From NCBI RefSeq assembly GCF_000988165.1, contig NW_020169321.1, positions 1-52,178 of the forward strand: a DNA stretch of 52,178 nucleotides, in the 5' to 3' direction. The position numbers and the translations under genes were made by a program. The notes beneath the pieces are model-generated. The model was given only the letters and a program-made list of their open reading frames with translations. It was not told where the DNA came from and made no database searches. The DNA is from Vairimorpha ceranae (lineage: Eukaryota > Microsporidia > Nosematidae). Shown piece by piece: positions 31,677-41,419 of the stretch; position 1 is the first letter of the stretch; every line of letters begins with the position of its first letter.

Positions 31677-32069
31677 ATGTCAAATTTATATAAGCTAACA
31701 ACGAAGTTGGCAGAGCACGCACTACAGAATATTGGAGAGGCAAAATTACTATTACGTGAAAATCAAATGAGAACAGCCAGGAGAATGCAGAACACTAAGG
31801 AACAAGCGCTCACGAATATAACTCTTAATATACTCCACAATTACAAACTTAAGATCACGTGGAAAGATGTTAAGAAAGCGTGTGATTCAGTAACGTACAC
31901 AGCCCAATGCTTGCATGAAATGTCTAGGAATTATAGCTTGATTAAGACTTTGTTAGGAAATTGGAGTGTTGAAATAAAAGTCGTAGAAGAAGTAGACAAA
32001 ATAAGGAAGAAGATTCTTATTTTAAATGTTAGGATTACTAGACTTGACAATCTAAGAACAGCAGAATAG
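31677..32069 (+). pseudogene. Reverse transcriptase N-terminal fragment of the LINE
   Basis: 130 codons: NLYKLTTKLAEHAL, LLRENQMRTARRMQNTKEQA and ITWKDVKKACDSVTY (RT motif A, D-V-K-K-A-Y-D-S-V with Tyr changed to Cys). The YxDD motif and thumb are absent; the C-terminal LINE block WDGVVTNYH follows only about 100 bp later, so the catalytic palm has been deleted. Cannot encode an active RT. Confidence 0.8.
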
Positions 32070-32400
32070 AAAAGAAGCACAAGTATTGTTTCTTAGCAAA
32101 CCATGCAGCTTCTATGTACAAATATAAATCAAAGATTATTCCGTATGTAATCACGTAGGATGGTGTGGTTACTAATTACCACCGACAACGTAGAAATGAG
32201 CTAAAGCTTTACCCGACTTGAAGTTAACATTTAATCTAGAACACTTAAAATGACATTAAAAATCTGATTGGACAGCTGCCGTAATGTGAACACCGAAGCA
32301 GATGCAGGTATAAAAATTATCTTAGGATTAAAAGACTCATAGAATTGAATGGCGGAGCATGACACAAAAAGGCTTGTGTATAAAATTACTAAAAAGAAAT

Positions 32401-33347
32401 AAAACGTTTATTATTAAAAAAATAGATAAAATTTAATTGTTAAAAAATAAAGACAGCAAAAGAAGAAAAACCACCAGGTTACCAAGAACTCCACTTTAAA
32501 AACAAAACATCAATATTGCGCTTACACGCAAGCATACCTTTACGGTCTTGCTCATTGGAGAAAAGGACATTTTCTTAGGATACAGAATCTTCAGTCTACT
32601 TAAAGACCATCTCTCACCTTAAATGGGTGTACAGAATATTATTGCCTGGCTCAATACACCAATTAAGAACACAACTCAGTTCAGCGGAGCGATACAGCAA
32701 CAGTATCATGCCTGATTTCTTCCAAGTCAAAATTAAAAATTTCTTTCTGTTAATTAAAATTAACTTATTTACTTTCATTTCTAAACTTTTTTGTAAATAT
32801 TTCAATTTATTAATTTTATCAATTTTCATCTAATTGTTGTGATTGATATCATTAAGCTTATTCTGTATCAAATAGCTCTGTGAACAATCATTTTGTCTAT
32901 AAACTTTATATATGTACAGAGTTTATCAAATTTTCTAGATTGTGTTTCAATCCCTCTTTAGTACCAAGTATGAATTTTGCTTTGTCTTGGTTACTTATTC
33001 TTGAAAATTGTAAGAGTGGGCAGTTTCTTTGCATATTGGTTTTTTAATTTTAAAACCAAAATTTCTAATAAGTTGGCTATATTGCTAATATGTTGCATTG
33101 AAAAAGACTTGTTAATTTAAACAAAAGTACGTGCCACAAGTAAAAATTACAAACTGCTGTAATATTTCTTAAATGTTTATTAGCTTTTTAAAGTTCTTAC
33201 CATTATTCTTTTATTAAATTCAATTTTTTTTAATATAACTAATTACTATTTATCATTTCGATAATTAAAAATGTAAAAATTTTACTTAAAAACACTTAAC
33301 TGGATTTTTAAAAAATAACGACTTTTTAGTTGAAAGATATTTATTAA
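32401..33347. other. Spacer without recognisable gene
   Basis: Slightly GC-richer up to about 32730 (possible retroelement tail), then AT-rich. Frames of about 70 codons on both strands at 32614-32833 overlap each other and match nothing. Confidence 0.5.
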
Positions 33348-35285
33348 TTATCTCTTTAAATTAGTTCTTATGTTTGGAACTTTAAAGTGCACTATCAAAA
33401 ATATTGTTAACGTTATCAGACCTACACTATTAATAGGTATCATGTATTTTAGCCAGCTAAGCTTTAACTTAATTATATAAATTGATAACAAGGCATGCGG
33501 ATCCTTTGTATAATTTACATTATTAAAAATCATTTTTTGTATAAATAAATCTGCAACGTTTAATAAAGTACTTCTTGAGCTATCATACTTTAAGTTCTGG
33601 TAAATTTTCAATAATTTAAAAGGCAACTTTGCACTTAGATACCGATATCTGATTAAATTGTTCATATACATATCAAATAGAAAAGATGGATATATAAACT
33701 TGATACACATTACGTAAGGCAAAAAGCTCTTATCAATAGAATTTAACAAATTACGTATCCAAAGGTTAATCGAATCATGCTGAAGGTAAACCAACACATT
33801 ATGCCACACCAATAAAAGCGTAGTCATTTTTGGTCCAAAAGTATACGCTGCTATTAATGAGTGAACGATCGAAAGTAAAAGTACAGACAACAAAGTGAAA
33901 ACATATAAAATTAGGATTATTATCATCGGAACGTACGCATTTCTATTAAGAAGTAACAATATTAAAAATATAAAATTTAAAAAAAAAGTGGAAGCTACAA
34001 ACCGTTGCATTATGTCATAAAAGTAATAGGACAATACTGAATATTTTCCATTAAAAATCTCTGAATTCCAAATATTGTGTTCTTGCCGATGAATATTATA
34101 TACTACTGTAAATACAACAACAGTTAATATAATAAAATATGTATAAAAAGAATAAGCCAAAGTTATTTTGTCGGCAGTTCCTAAATTAAAATTTGGCGTT
34201 TTTTTTAAAGAGGCAAAATCATTAGCGAATTTTCCAAATGATGAATACATTAGCTGCATGGAGAAATAAGCAACGCAAAGTAGATAAGCAGTCAAAGTTT
34301 TTTTATAACCAGGACTACGATAAAGTAACTTTAAGTTATGCTTAAAAAGAATATATGAATGCCTTAAATTAATATTCCAAAAAAATACCTTGTTATTGTT
34401 ACATGCATCTGGTTCGGATAATTGTTCTCTTACCGTATTCTTTTGTTCAATATCATATAGTTTATTTTTGCATTTTGCAGAAATTTCTTCATTTGAATGC
34501 AGCAGAAACAAGAATTCCGAAGTCGAATATTTACCATGTGGCTCTATGCCATTCTCAAATAAAAATTCGTCAATTTTATCCGCCTTTCCTATGTAAAATA
34601 ATCCGCCACGAGTTAAAAAAATTAAATCTCCAAAATAACTGTAAAGACCATCTCCGGGTTGGTGAACAGTCATAATTACTATTTTATTATTTTTTTCGGC
34701 GTAGTTTTTAAGACTTGCAACAATTTTAAGAGCACTACTAGAATCCAATCCTGTTGTGGGTTCATCTAAAATTAAAATTTCTGGATTATTAGCAAGTGTT
34801 ATGGCTACCATAGCTCTTTTTCTTTCACCTCCCGATAAAGACTTAAGTATAGCATCTTTTTTATTCGTAATATTACTAATTGCGATGGCCTCATTAGCAA
34901 TTTCAACATTCTCCTTGTACGACGTAGCATTATTAAATGATAGATTGTACATAATCGATTCAAAAAGTGTAAGATCTTGATAAAAAATATCTTCTTGTGG
35001 TAAAAAAGCTATTTTATTTATCCATTCCTTCCAATCCCTCTCTTTTCCGTTATAAGTTATATTCCCTGATGTCTTACAGTTTGATGCTAAATTACCAATC
35101 AATAATTCAAAGAAATGTGTCTTACCACATCCACTAGCACCCATAACAGCTGTAATCTTTCCTGATTCTACCTGACCAGATAATCCGTTAATAATTCTTG
35201 CGTATTCTGTATGTATCTCTTTATCTTTATTTTTAACTTCATAAACTAATTTATCAAACTTCAAAATATTTTTACCTTCGTTCAT
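33348..35285 (-). CDS. ABCG-type half-transporter (645 aa)
   Basis: Start at 35285, with GGG two bases upstream on the coding strand. Reverse architecture (ATPase first): Walker A GASGCGKT (49-56), Q-loop FLPQED (94-99), signature LSGGERKR (150-157), Walker B ILILDEPTTGLDSSSA (170-185), H-loop His208. About six hydrophobic spans from residue 325 to the end form an ABC2-type membrane domain. Length is normal for a half-transporter, so it must dimerise. White/ABCG family members move lipids or hydrophobic compounds; the substrate here is unknown. Intact, no oddities in the catalytic motifs. Confidence 0.9.
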   Translation of the reverse strand: MNEGKNILKFDKLVYEVKNKDKEIHTEYARIINGLSGQVESGKITAVMGASGCGKTHFFELLIGNLASNCKTSGNITYNGKERDWKEWINKIAFLPQEDIFYQDLTLFESIMYNLSFNNATSYKENVEIANEAIAISNITNKKDAILKSLSGGERKRAMVAITLANNPEILILDEPTTGLDSSSALKIVASLKNYAEKNNKIVIMTVHQPGDGLYSYFGDLIFLTRGGLFYIGKADKIDEFLFENGIEPHGKYSTSEFLFLLHSNEEISAKCKNKLYDIEQKNTVREQLSEPDACNNNKVFFWNINLRHSYILFKHNLKLLYRSPGYKKTLTAYLLCVAYFSMQLMYSSFGKFANDFASLKKTPNFNLGTADKITLAYSFYTYFIILTVVVFTVVYNIHRQEHNIWNSEIFNGKYSVLSYYFYDIMQRFVASTFFLNFIFLILLLLNRNAYVPMIIILILYVFTLLSVLLLSIVHSLIAAYTFGPKMTTLLLVWHNVLVYLQHDSINLWIRNLLNSIDKSFLPYVMCIKFIYPSFLFDMYMNNLIRYRYLSAKLPFKLLKIYQNLKYDSSRSTLLNVADLFIQKMIFNNVNYTKDPHALLSIYIIKLKLSWLKYMIPINSVGLITLTIFLIVHFKVPNIRTNLKR

Positions 35286-35456
35286 ACCCTTGTTACCTAA
35301 AAAGTTTAAATACTAAAATTTTAAAAAGGGAAAGTTTAAAAAAAGAAAATATCACAATTTTTAGAAAAAGTAAAAATAAATTTACTACTTAATTTTATTC
35401 TTAAAATTTATAGAAAAATAAACTTTAATTTAAAAGTAAAATTTTTTGATTTTAAA

Positions 35457-35558
35457 CATTGATAGTATAGAGAGAAAACTATAGATATGTTCAACATTGA
35501 TAGTGAAGAGAGAAAACTATAGATATAACAATTGATAGCATAGAGAGAAAACATAGAA
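35457..35558. repeat. Tandem repeat, three copies of about 36 bp
   Basis: Copies read ATTGATAGTATAGAGAGAAA ACTATAGATAT with small changes (GTATAG, GTGAAG, GCATAG). The purine-rich GAGAGAAAAC core stands out in the AT background. It lies 170-270 bp upstream of the ABC transporter start. Confidence 0.8.
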
Positions 35559-35900
35559 ATGACGATGGTATAATTTTTTACTAAAAAAGTAATTCCAAAT
35601 ACACATTTACTTTTTTTGTAAAAATATAGAATGTTTACATGCTTAAATATTTTTTTTTGTTGTGATCATAAAGGATGCAAGAGAATTTATAATTTATTTT
35701 AAGTAAATGAAAAAATTATAAATAAAAATGTTGAAAGTATATTTATAAATTTAAAGTAAAGTTATTTTTTAATCATTTTGCTTATTTTTAAAAAATTAAA
35801 ATTTAAACTGATCATAAATTTAAATTTAAAAATATATTTTTTATGATTTTTAAAGCGTAGATTTAGATAAGTAAACGCAATAACTTTATATGACATCTAA

Positions 35901-35921
35901 CAAGCAACTTATAGTTGCTTG
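35901..35921. repeat. Perfect hairpin, 9-bp stem and 3-nt loop
   Basis: CAAGCAACT-TAT-AGTTGCTTG. Isolated; no gene abuts it. Could be cruciform-forming or part of an unseen non-coding RNA. Confidence 0.6.
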
Positions 35922-36308
35922 ATTTTCTATATTGTATTGACATAAATGCAGGTTTGAAATTTATAAAAAACTTACAATAATAAATAAAGTGACTTTTTAT
36001 ATGATTAAAAACTTAAGAATATTCTTTGCATTAAAATAAATATTACAGATTCTTAAAAAATATCGTAAATGTGTATTTTTAGATACATTTAAAATTTAAC
36101 ACCATTTTTTAAATTTACAAACATAAATGCAAAATAATCGAGCATTGTGTGTTTTTAGAGAAAACAACACACTTTACAAATAAAAATACTAAAATTGGCA
36201 AATTTAAAATTATATTTTTTCATTTTTTATTTAGTGAAACCTCAATAGATAAATGTCAACCAGCCCTGATATTCTGCAACTAAAGAGGATAATGTGTTTT
36301 ACAACAAT

Positions 36309-36643
36309 TCAGTTTCTTTCAATAGTATTTGTGTGCATTCCTGTCTGCAGATCAACGAAATTAATAGAATAGTTTACTGTTTTATTTAAATTTAAATGTT
36401 TAAAGAAACCAGAATACCCCTTCAAACAACCAGTATGTATTGTAGAAGCATTGTCAATACATTTGGTACAGAAGGTTGTTAATATTTTTTTATCCCTTTT
36501 ATTTAGGGTTGCAATTAACACATCTGTGTGTTCTACTCACTGTGCCAATAATCCACACACTGCCCACAAGGTGTCCTCTTTTAAATTTTTTTTTATAAAT
36601 TTACTTTCATTTAATTCAACAATAGAATTAAGACCCCCAACAT
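36309..36643 (-). pseudogene. Merlin/ISXO2 transposase fragment, interrupted by TGA
   Basis: Complement-strand frame reads SIVELNESKFIKKN (family VEIDESKF with Asp changed to Asn) and LWAVCGL. An in-frame TGA follows, then STIHTGCLKGYSGF, VNYSINFVDLQTGMHTNTIE. These are the catalytic core blocks of Merlin in correct order. The N-terminal domain and termini are not found. Third Merlin lineage in the window. Confidence 0.8.
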
Positions 36644-38301
36644 TTTAACATTATTATTTAGATATATTTATTAAAAGCGTTAAACTTTCTAATTTTTTAA
36701 AATTATGCTAAAAGTTGACTTAGACACATTTAATATTCTTTCTATTAAATATATATTGACACATAATTAAACCATAAATTAAGGATTTTGGTGATTATCT
36801 TTAGAAATAAAGTCTTTAATAACAATAAAATCTTTTTTTACAAGCAAAAAAGTACCACTAGTTGTTTTTTTTGCTTAAATGGTTTATAAAAATATCCATA
36901 TTTTATGCAATTTTTATTTTTTTACATTCTTTCTGTCAATTATATCAAATTTTTACGTTCTTTCTATTTTATCATTTTTAAAGATTAAAATTTAAAATTT
37001 TTGATTGTATTAAAAATACCAAAAATCGACATTTAGCTTGATCCTATATGTAAATTTTGTCATTTTAATGCTATACATTTATTTTAGAATTGAAATGCTT
37101 AGTATGAAAAAATTGAAAAGTACACACATGTTATTTTACAATAGATTGTACATACTTTAAATATTAATTTGTTAAAATATCATCTTTACTAATGTGGCAC
37201 TGAAATAAAAACAATTATAGGTTGTAGCGATATTTTAATATTTTAATCCCCGTGAACTTAATGATCTCTGTTTAACATCCTTTTAATAATTTACCTTTTA
37301 ACATTTTTAAACAGTCTTTTTTTTTAATGTAACTATTTTTGCGTCTTTAATCTAAAATAATAATTTTATTTATTAAAGACTGTTAGAACATTAATAACAA
37401 CATTTAATTTTTTTATGAATTTTGCAAAATAAAGTATGTTTATTTTGCTTTCAGTAAATTAATTTACTTAAAATATCCATTTACTTAATATTCAAACTTT
37501 GCTGAAAAACAAAATTCTTTCTTTTAGGAAATTTTTAGTTACGTTTCACATTATTAGATTTAGAAGATCTATTTCCACATTTATTTTTTATTTTAATTTT
37601 GTTTTTTTAATTGTAATTTTAATTTAATGATAAAAATTCGATTTCAAAATCTAACACATTCAAACAAATCAAATTTAGTTTAACTATAACAAGTTAATAA
37701 ATTATTATTGCAAAGATAATATTTATAACTAAATATTTTTGTGGTTATTGCATGAAAGTGCAAGTGTGGAAAATTTACAATCAACATTTTTATAGAAGTA
37801 ACCAGTACAAAATATAAATGAATTTTAATAATCTTTTGCTTGTCTTGTATAAATTTTTTAATTAAATTACTGTAATTTTAGAACAGAAAAGGAGCTAAAT
37901 TAAATAAAATAAGTGTGTTTTTTAAAAATAACAAACAGCTAATAAATTTTATCTTAAAATCTATTTAATTTATAAAAAAGTAACATTCTTATACTTGAAA
38001 AATTTAAATACATGATTTTAAACTTACGAAAAATTTTTTAACATTTTGATAAACTAATTTTTTTTACGAATTTTTGTTGAGACAAATTGTAGATAACTTT
38101 ACCAAACGAACCGGGTTATGTAATCACAATTGGTATGTATTAAGGTGGAACATGATCAGGAAATAAATAATATATAATTGGTGTGTATAAAGAAGTAAAA
38201 AGCTTAGTAGAAAAAATTAAAATAAATTATTATCTTTAAAAAATTTGCTATGCTTCAAGCAGAATTCTAGAATACCTAAAAACGCACTTTATCTTGATTA
38301 A
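36644..38301. other. Long AT-rich spacer
   Basis: No gene or transposon homology recognised. Confidence 0.5.
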
Positions 38302-38436
38302 ATGACTCACTTTAACCCAGACACAATTTGTGTGCTAAAAAACTACTTTAAGATACTGCCGATTCCTAAAAATCATGTCAAATTAGATTCCTTTTTTAAA
38401 GAAATATCAGATAATATAAAAGAAATTTACTTATAA
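38302..38436 (+). CDS. Possible 44-aa small protein
   Basis: ATG-to-TAA frame of 44 codons with a balanced, non-repetitive composition (MTHFNPDTICVLKNYFKIL...). An in-frame TAA lies immediately before the ATG. There is no CCC signal close upstream, which argues against it. No family recognised. It converges with the RecQ gene 91 bp away. May be a gene relic or chance. Confidence 0.25.
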   Translation: MTHFNPDTICVLKNYFKILPIPKNHVKLDSFFKEISDNIKEIYL

Positions 38437-38527
38437 AATATATTTTTTATTATAAATATGTCTAACAACAACTAACATAAAGTTGTGTTTTACTATCACA
38501 TTTTTGTAAATGTTCTTTTTCTATGTT

Positions 38528-40696
38528 TTAAATTTCTTTGTTAACTGTTCGTTTATGTTTTTTACATCTCGATGTTTTATTTTCTATTTTTTCATTTAAA
38601 GTATCTTTTGATGCACCAATCGACACGCTTTTTTCGCTTTCTTCAAATAGTTCAAATTTATCAATCTTTTTTTTATGTACAAGATACGCCCATGTGTAAC
38701 CCATTCCATTAATTTCACTTCGTTCTTCTAAATATCCTTGTACTATCATTTGAGTAACAATTCGTTCTACTTCAAGTTTTTTAAGATGTTTACCTTTGCC
38801 TGCAAAAGGCGAACCTACCTTTTTACTGCCTATGCCTCGATAAACATCTATTATCTGATGAATACTAAGTTTATGTCGTACTAACTCATATATTTCTTTA
38901 GCTTCTTTTGTGTAATCTTTTTTAACAATATTTTTAATCATACAGTTATCACATCCTTTTTTACACAATTTACTATTAAATTCTTCGTTGAAATACGTTA
39001 AAATTAATGTTCTTCTGCAGTCAACTTTATTCTCGCAGAATCTTATAACATCCCTAAGTTCTTCACGTTGTCTCTGTTTTTGTGCAGTATCTTTTGTCAT
39101 ATTTATCATATAATCCAGTTTTTTTTTATCTCCGTAATGATAATATAATATACATACACTTTCCTTACCATCTCTACCAGCTCTTCCAGTTTCCTGGTAG
39201 TATCCTTCTAGACTTTTAGGCATACTGTAGTGAATAACGAATCTAACGTCTTTCTTATCAATACCCATACCAAAGGCTATTGTAGCTACTATAATCTTAA
39301 ATCTATTATCATTCCACATACTTTGTATAGACATCCGTTCTTTTTTTGTAAGACCCGCGTGATAAAAAGCAGTTTTTAAGTGTTTATTTAATTTATCGGA
39401 GATCATTTCGCATTCTTTTTTGCTAGTACAATAAATAATACCACATTCATTTTGATAATGCGACTGTATAAATGTGACTATGTCTAGCTCTACTGATCGT
39501 GTTTTGGGTTTTACAAAATATTTAAGGTTTTCACGATTAAAACTCTGCTTATAGACAACGGCGTCTCTAATTTGTAAATTAGACATAATATCAAGCTCTA
39601 CTTTTGGTGTAGCGGTAGCTGTAAGTGCTACTATAGGCACTGATGGATACATTTCTTTGATTTTTTTCATTTCAATATAATCCGGCCTAAAGTCATGCCC
39701 CCACTGACTGACACAATGTGCTTCATCAACAACAAACCTACTAAGTTTATTCATACGAAGTAGTTCTTTAAGTTTACTTTCTAAATTATAATTGGCACAT
39801 AAGGATTCAGGAGTTACATAAAACATTTTAACTACCCCTAAAGTCATATTTTCTAGAACCATACGCCTTTCTGATGCATTTAGTGTAGAATTAAAAGGTA
39901 AGGCTAAAATGTTGTTATTTAATAAATTAGATATTTGATCATGTACCAGTGAAAGTAGTGGGCTGATAATAATAGTAACCCCATTGTCTATTAGAGCGGG
40001 TATTTGATAACATAAAGATTTTCCGCCACCAGTAGGCATTAATACAAATACATCTTTTTTTTCTAGAATTGATTTTATAATAGACTCCTGATTCGTACGA
40101 AATTTTTCTAACTTAAAAACATTTCGTAAAATATCGAGTTGTGGTGTCATAACCTCTGTATAGGGAGAAGACATAAAAAGATCTTCTTCGTCAATATCAA
40201 AGGAATTAAAGTTGTAAGAAATGTCATCTATATTTTTTTTCATAATTTTTACATCATCGCGTGTCAAATCTTCCTCGTGAATATCAAAGGAATTTAAGTT
40301 GTCAGAAATGCCATCTATATTTTTTTTCATAATTTTTACATCGTCACGTGTAAAATCTTCCTCGTGAATATCAAAGGAATTTAAGTTGTAAGAAATGTCA
40401 TCTATATTTTTTTTCATAATTTTTACATTATTATAATTTTTATTATTTTCAGTTATAATTTCAATGTCATCATCGTCATCTCTACTTTTAATAAAATTAT
40501 CAGCTTTCTCGATTATATTATCGCTATCAAGAGATCGAATACAATCTAAAAATTCAATATCACTACTATCAGAAGTCCCTTTACTTCTGTATACAGCATT
40601 TATAAAACTTTCTTCATTCTCTAAGTCTTGTATGTGTTGTACAATAGTATCTTGATTTATATTTTTATTATTTTTTATAGACTTATTGTTCTTCAT
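38528..40696 (-). CDS. RecQ-family DNA helicase (Sgs1/BLM-like, 722 aa)
   Basis: Start at 40696 preceded by CTCCCTT. Residues 1-180 are acidic, with three 29-residue repeats (91-174). Helicase core: FRTNQ (motif 0, 199-203), TGGGKS (222-227), DEAH (324-327), TATAT (359-363), and HAGL...FGMGIDK and QETGRAGRDG (501-510). RQC zinc site C554, C560, C582, C585 with C578 nearby, then a winged-helix-like region (about 595-680). The HRDC domain appears missing. Family role: 3'-5' unwinding in recombination and replication repair in the nucleus. Likely the single Sgs1/BLM orthologue, shortened as usual in microsporidia. It has no relation to the Pif1-type helicase of Helitrons. Confidence 0.92.
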   Translation of the reverse strand: MKNNKSIKNNKNINQDTIVQHIQDLENEESFINAVYRSKGTSDSSDIEFLDCIRSLDSDNIIEKADNFIKSRDDDDDIEIITENNKNYNNVKIMKKNIDDISYNLNSFDIHEEDFTRDDVKIMKKNIDGISDNLNSFDIHEEDLTRDDVKIMKKNIDDISYNFNSFDIDEEDLFMSSPYTEVMTPQLDILRNVFKLEKFRTNQESIIKSILEKKDVFVLMPTGGGKSLCYQIPALIDNGVTIIISPLLSLVHDQISNLLNNNILALPFNSTLNASERRMVLENMTLGVVKMFYVTPESLCANYNLESKLKELLRMNKLSRFVVDEAHCVSQWGHDFRPDYIEMKKIKEMYPSVPIVALTATATPKVELDIMSNLQIRDAVVYKQSFNRENLKYFVKPKTRSVELDIVTFIQSHYQNECGIIYCTSKKECEMISDKLNKHLKTAFYHAGLTKKERMSIQSMWNDNRFKIIVATIAFGMGIDKKDVRFVIHYSMPKSLEGYYQETGRAGRDGKESVCILYYHYGDKKKLDYMINMTKDTAQKQRQREELRDVIRFCENKVDCRRTLILTYFNEEFNSKLCKKGCDNCMIKNIVKKDYTKEAKEIYELVRHKLSIHQIIDVYRGIGSKKVGSPFAGKGKHLKKLEVERIVTQMIVQGYLEERSEINGMGYTWAYLVHKKKIDKFELFEESEKSVSIGASKDTLNEKIENKTSRCKKHKRTVNKEI
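40175..40426 (-). repeat. In-frame 87-bp tandem repeat in the RecQ gene
   Basis: Three copies, the last truncated, encode VKIMKKNIDDISYNLNSFDI plus HEEDxTRDD. They are nearly identical at DNA level, so recently expanded or homogenised. Lies in the acidic N-terminal tail before the helicase core. Confidence 0.9.
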
Positions 40697-40737
40697 AAGG
40701 GAGTATTTTTAAAAGATAATGAGAAATAACATAATAT

Positions 40738-40908
40738 TTAATATTTACTGATAGGAATATAAAAATCTTGATAGAACCCACTATCTTCATCACCTTCTAT
40801 AAGATCAAGGTTTATTATCTCTTCGTCATCCACCACATATCCGTATTCTATTTCATTATTTTTTCTTGTATTTGTTATTTCTTGCAAACACTTCCTTTTC
40901 TTCTCCAT
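40738..40908 (-). CDS. 56-aa acidic protein with a destruction-box-like motif
   Basis: Complete frame ATG at 40908 to TAA at 40738, preceded by CTCCTTACATTT (weak CC signal). Begins MEKKRKCLQEITNTRK: residues 5-13, RKCLQEITN, fit the D-box RxxLxxxxN exactly. The remainder is acidic (YVVDDEEIINLDLIEGDEDS) and ends YQDFYIPISKY. Only 41 bp separate its stop from the RecQ ATG on the same strand. No family recognised; a small APC/C-regulated cell-cycle protein is a hypothesis. Confidence 0.5.
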   Translation of the reverse strand: MEKKRKCLQEITNTRKNNEIEYGYVVDDEEIINLDLIEGDEDSGFYQDFYIPISKY

Positions 40909-41419
40909 AAATGTAAGGAGTAAAACAATAATAAGTTTAGTGCATAAATAACAAAGATAAATATTTGATAAAGATATTTATAAGATTTAACATTTCTAAT
41001 AGAATTTTAAGAATATTGCTACTAGTGATTGTAAATGACCCAATAATTCGCCTTAAGATAAAACTTAATGTTATTTATACAAATCTCATGTTATTTAATT
41101 AAATCATAAACATTTAAGGATTTAGAATAAGATTAAAATTATAATATAGTTAAATACAAAGAAAATATGTTAAGTAAAAAGCCCAAGTCTTTGATTTACA
41201 AATCACAGCATTAAAGGAATAAAGTAGTAGTGAAAACATCTATTTATAAATTAATACAAAAAAATATAATTTATAGTATTTATAAGGCTATTTAAAATAT
41301 CTAATTGTGTTATATTAAAAGGTATAGATATTTACTAAGTTGTAGATCTATAAAATTACAAAAATTAGATTAGTTGTAAATTTCATTTTATTTTATGCAT
41401 TTATATTTTTATATCCCCA
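40909..41419. other. Intergenic region between divergent genes
   Basis: AT-rich, no gene. Ends with ATCCCCA directly before the ATG at 41420. Confidence 0.55.

Larger units (their letters stand above)
30150..32400 (+). mobile_element. Non-LTR retrotransposon (LINE) remnant
   Basis: In order on the + strand: basic/charged N-terminal-type frames (30230-30330, 30604-30760). From about 31130-31260 comes LKDVKKMVIYINKRIIISRR, then a TKEEF piece at 31445. The FNFFLKKIDTIHRELY block (31520-31560) and YKGITYLILKG (31605-31640) follow. Next is the RT fragment 31677-32069, and WDGVVTNYHRQRRNELKL (about 32155-32220, preceded by IIPYVIT). Block order matches microsporidian R2/Dong-type LINE ORFs as I know them. 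Stops and frameshifts throughout. The left end is undefined. Confidence 0.7.
35286..36305. other. AT-rich spacer upstream of the ABC gene
   Basis: Contains the 35457-35558 tandem repeat and a 21-nt perfect hairpin at 35901-35921. No gene seen. Confidence 0.55.

Noticed and set aside
32614..32833. Overlapping 68-71 aa frames on both strands
   Set aside because: Mutually antisense, no start signal, no homology.
38528..40696. RecQ gene as the Helitron helicase
   Set aside because: It has the RecQ/RQC layout, not Pif1, and no Rep HUH motif; it is a normal cellular gene.
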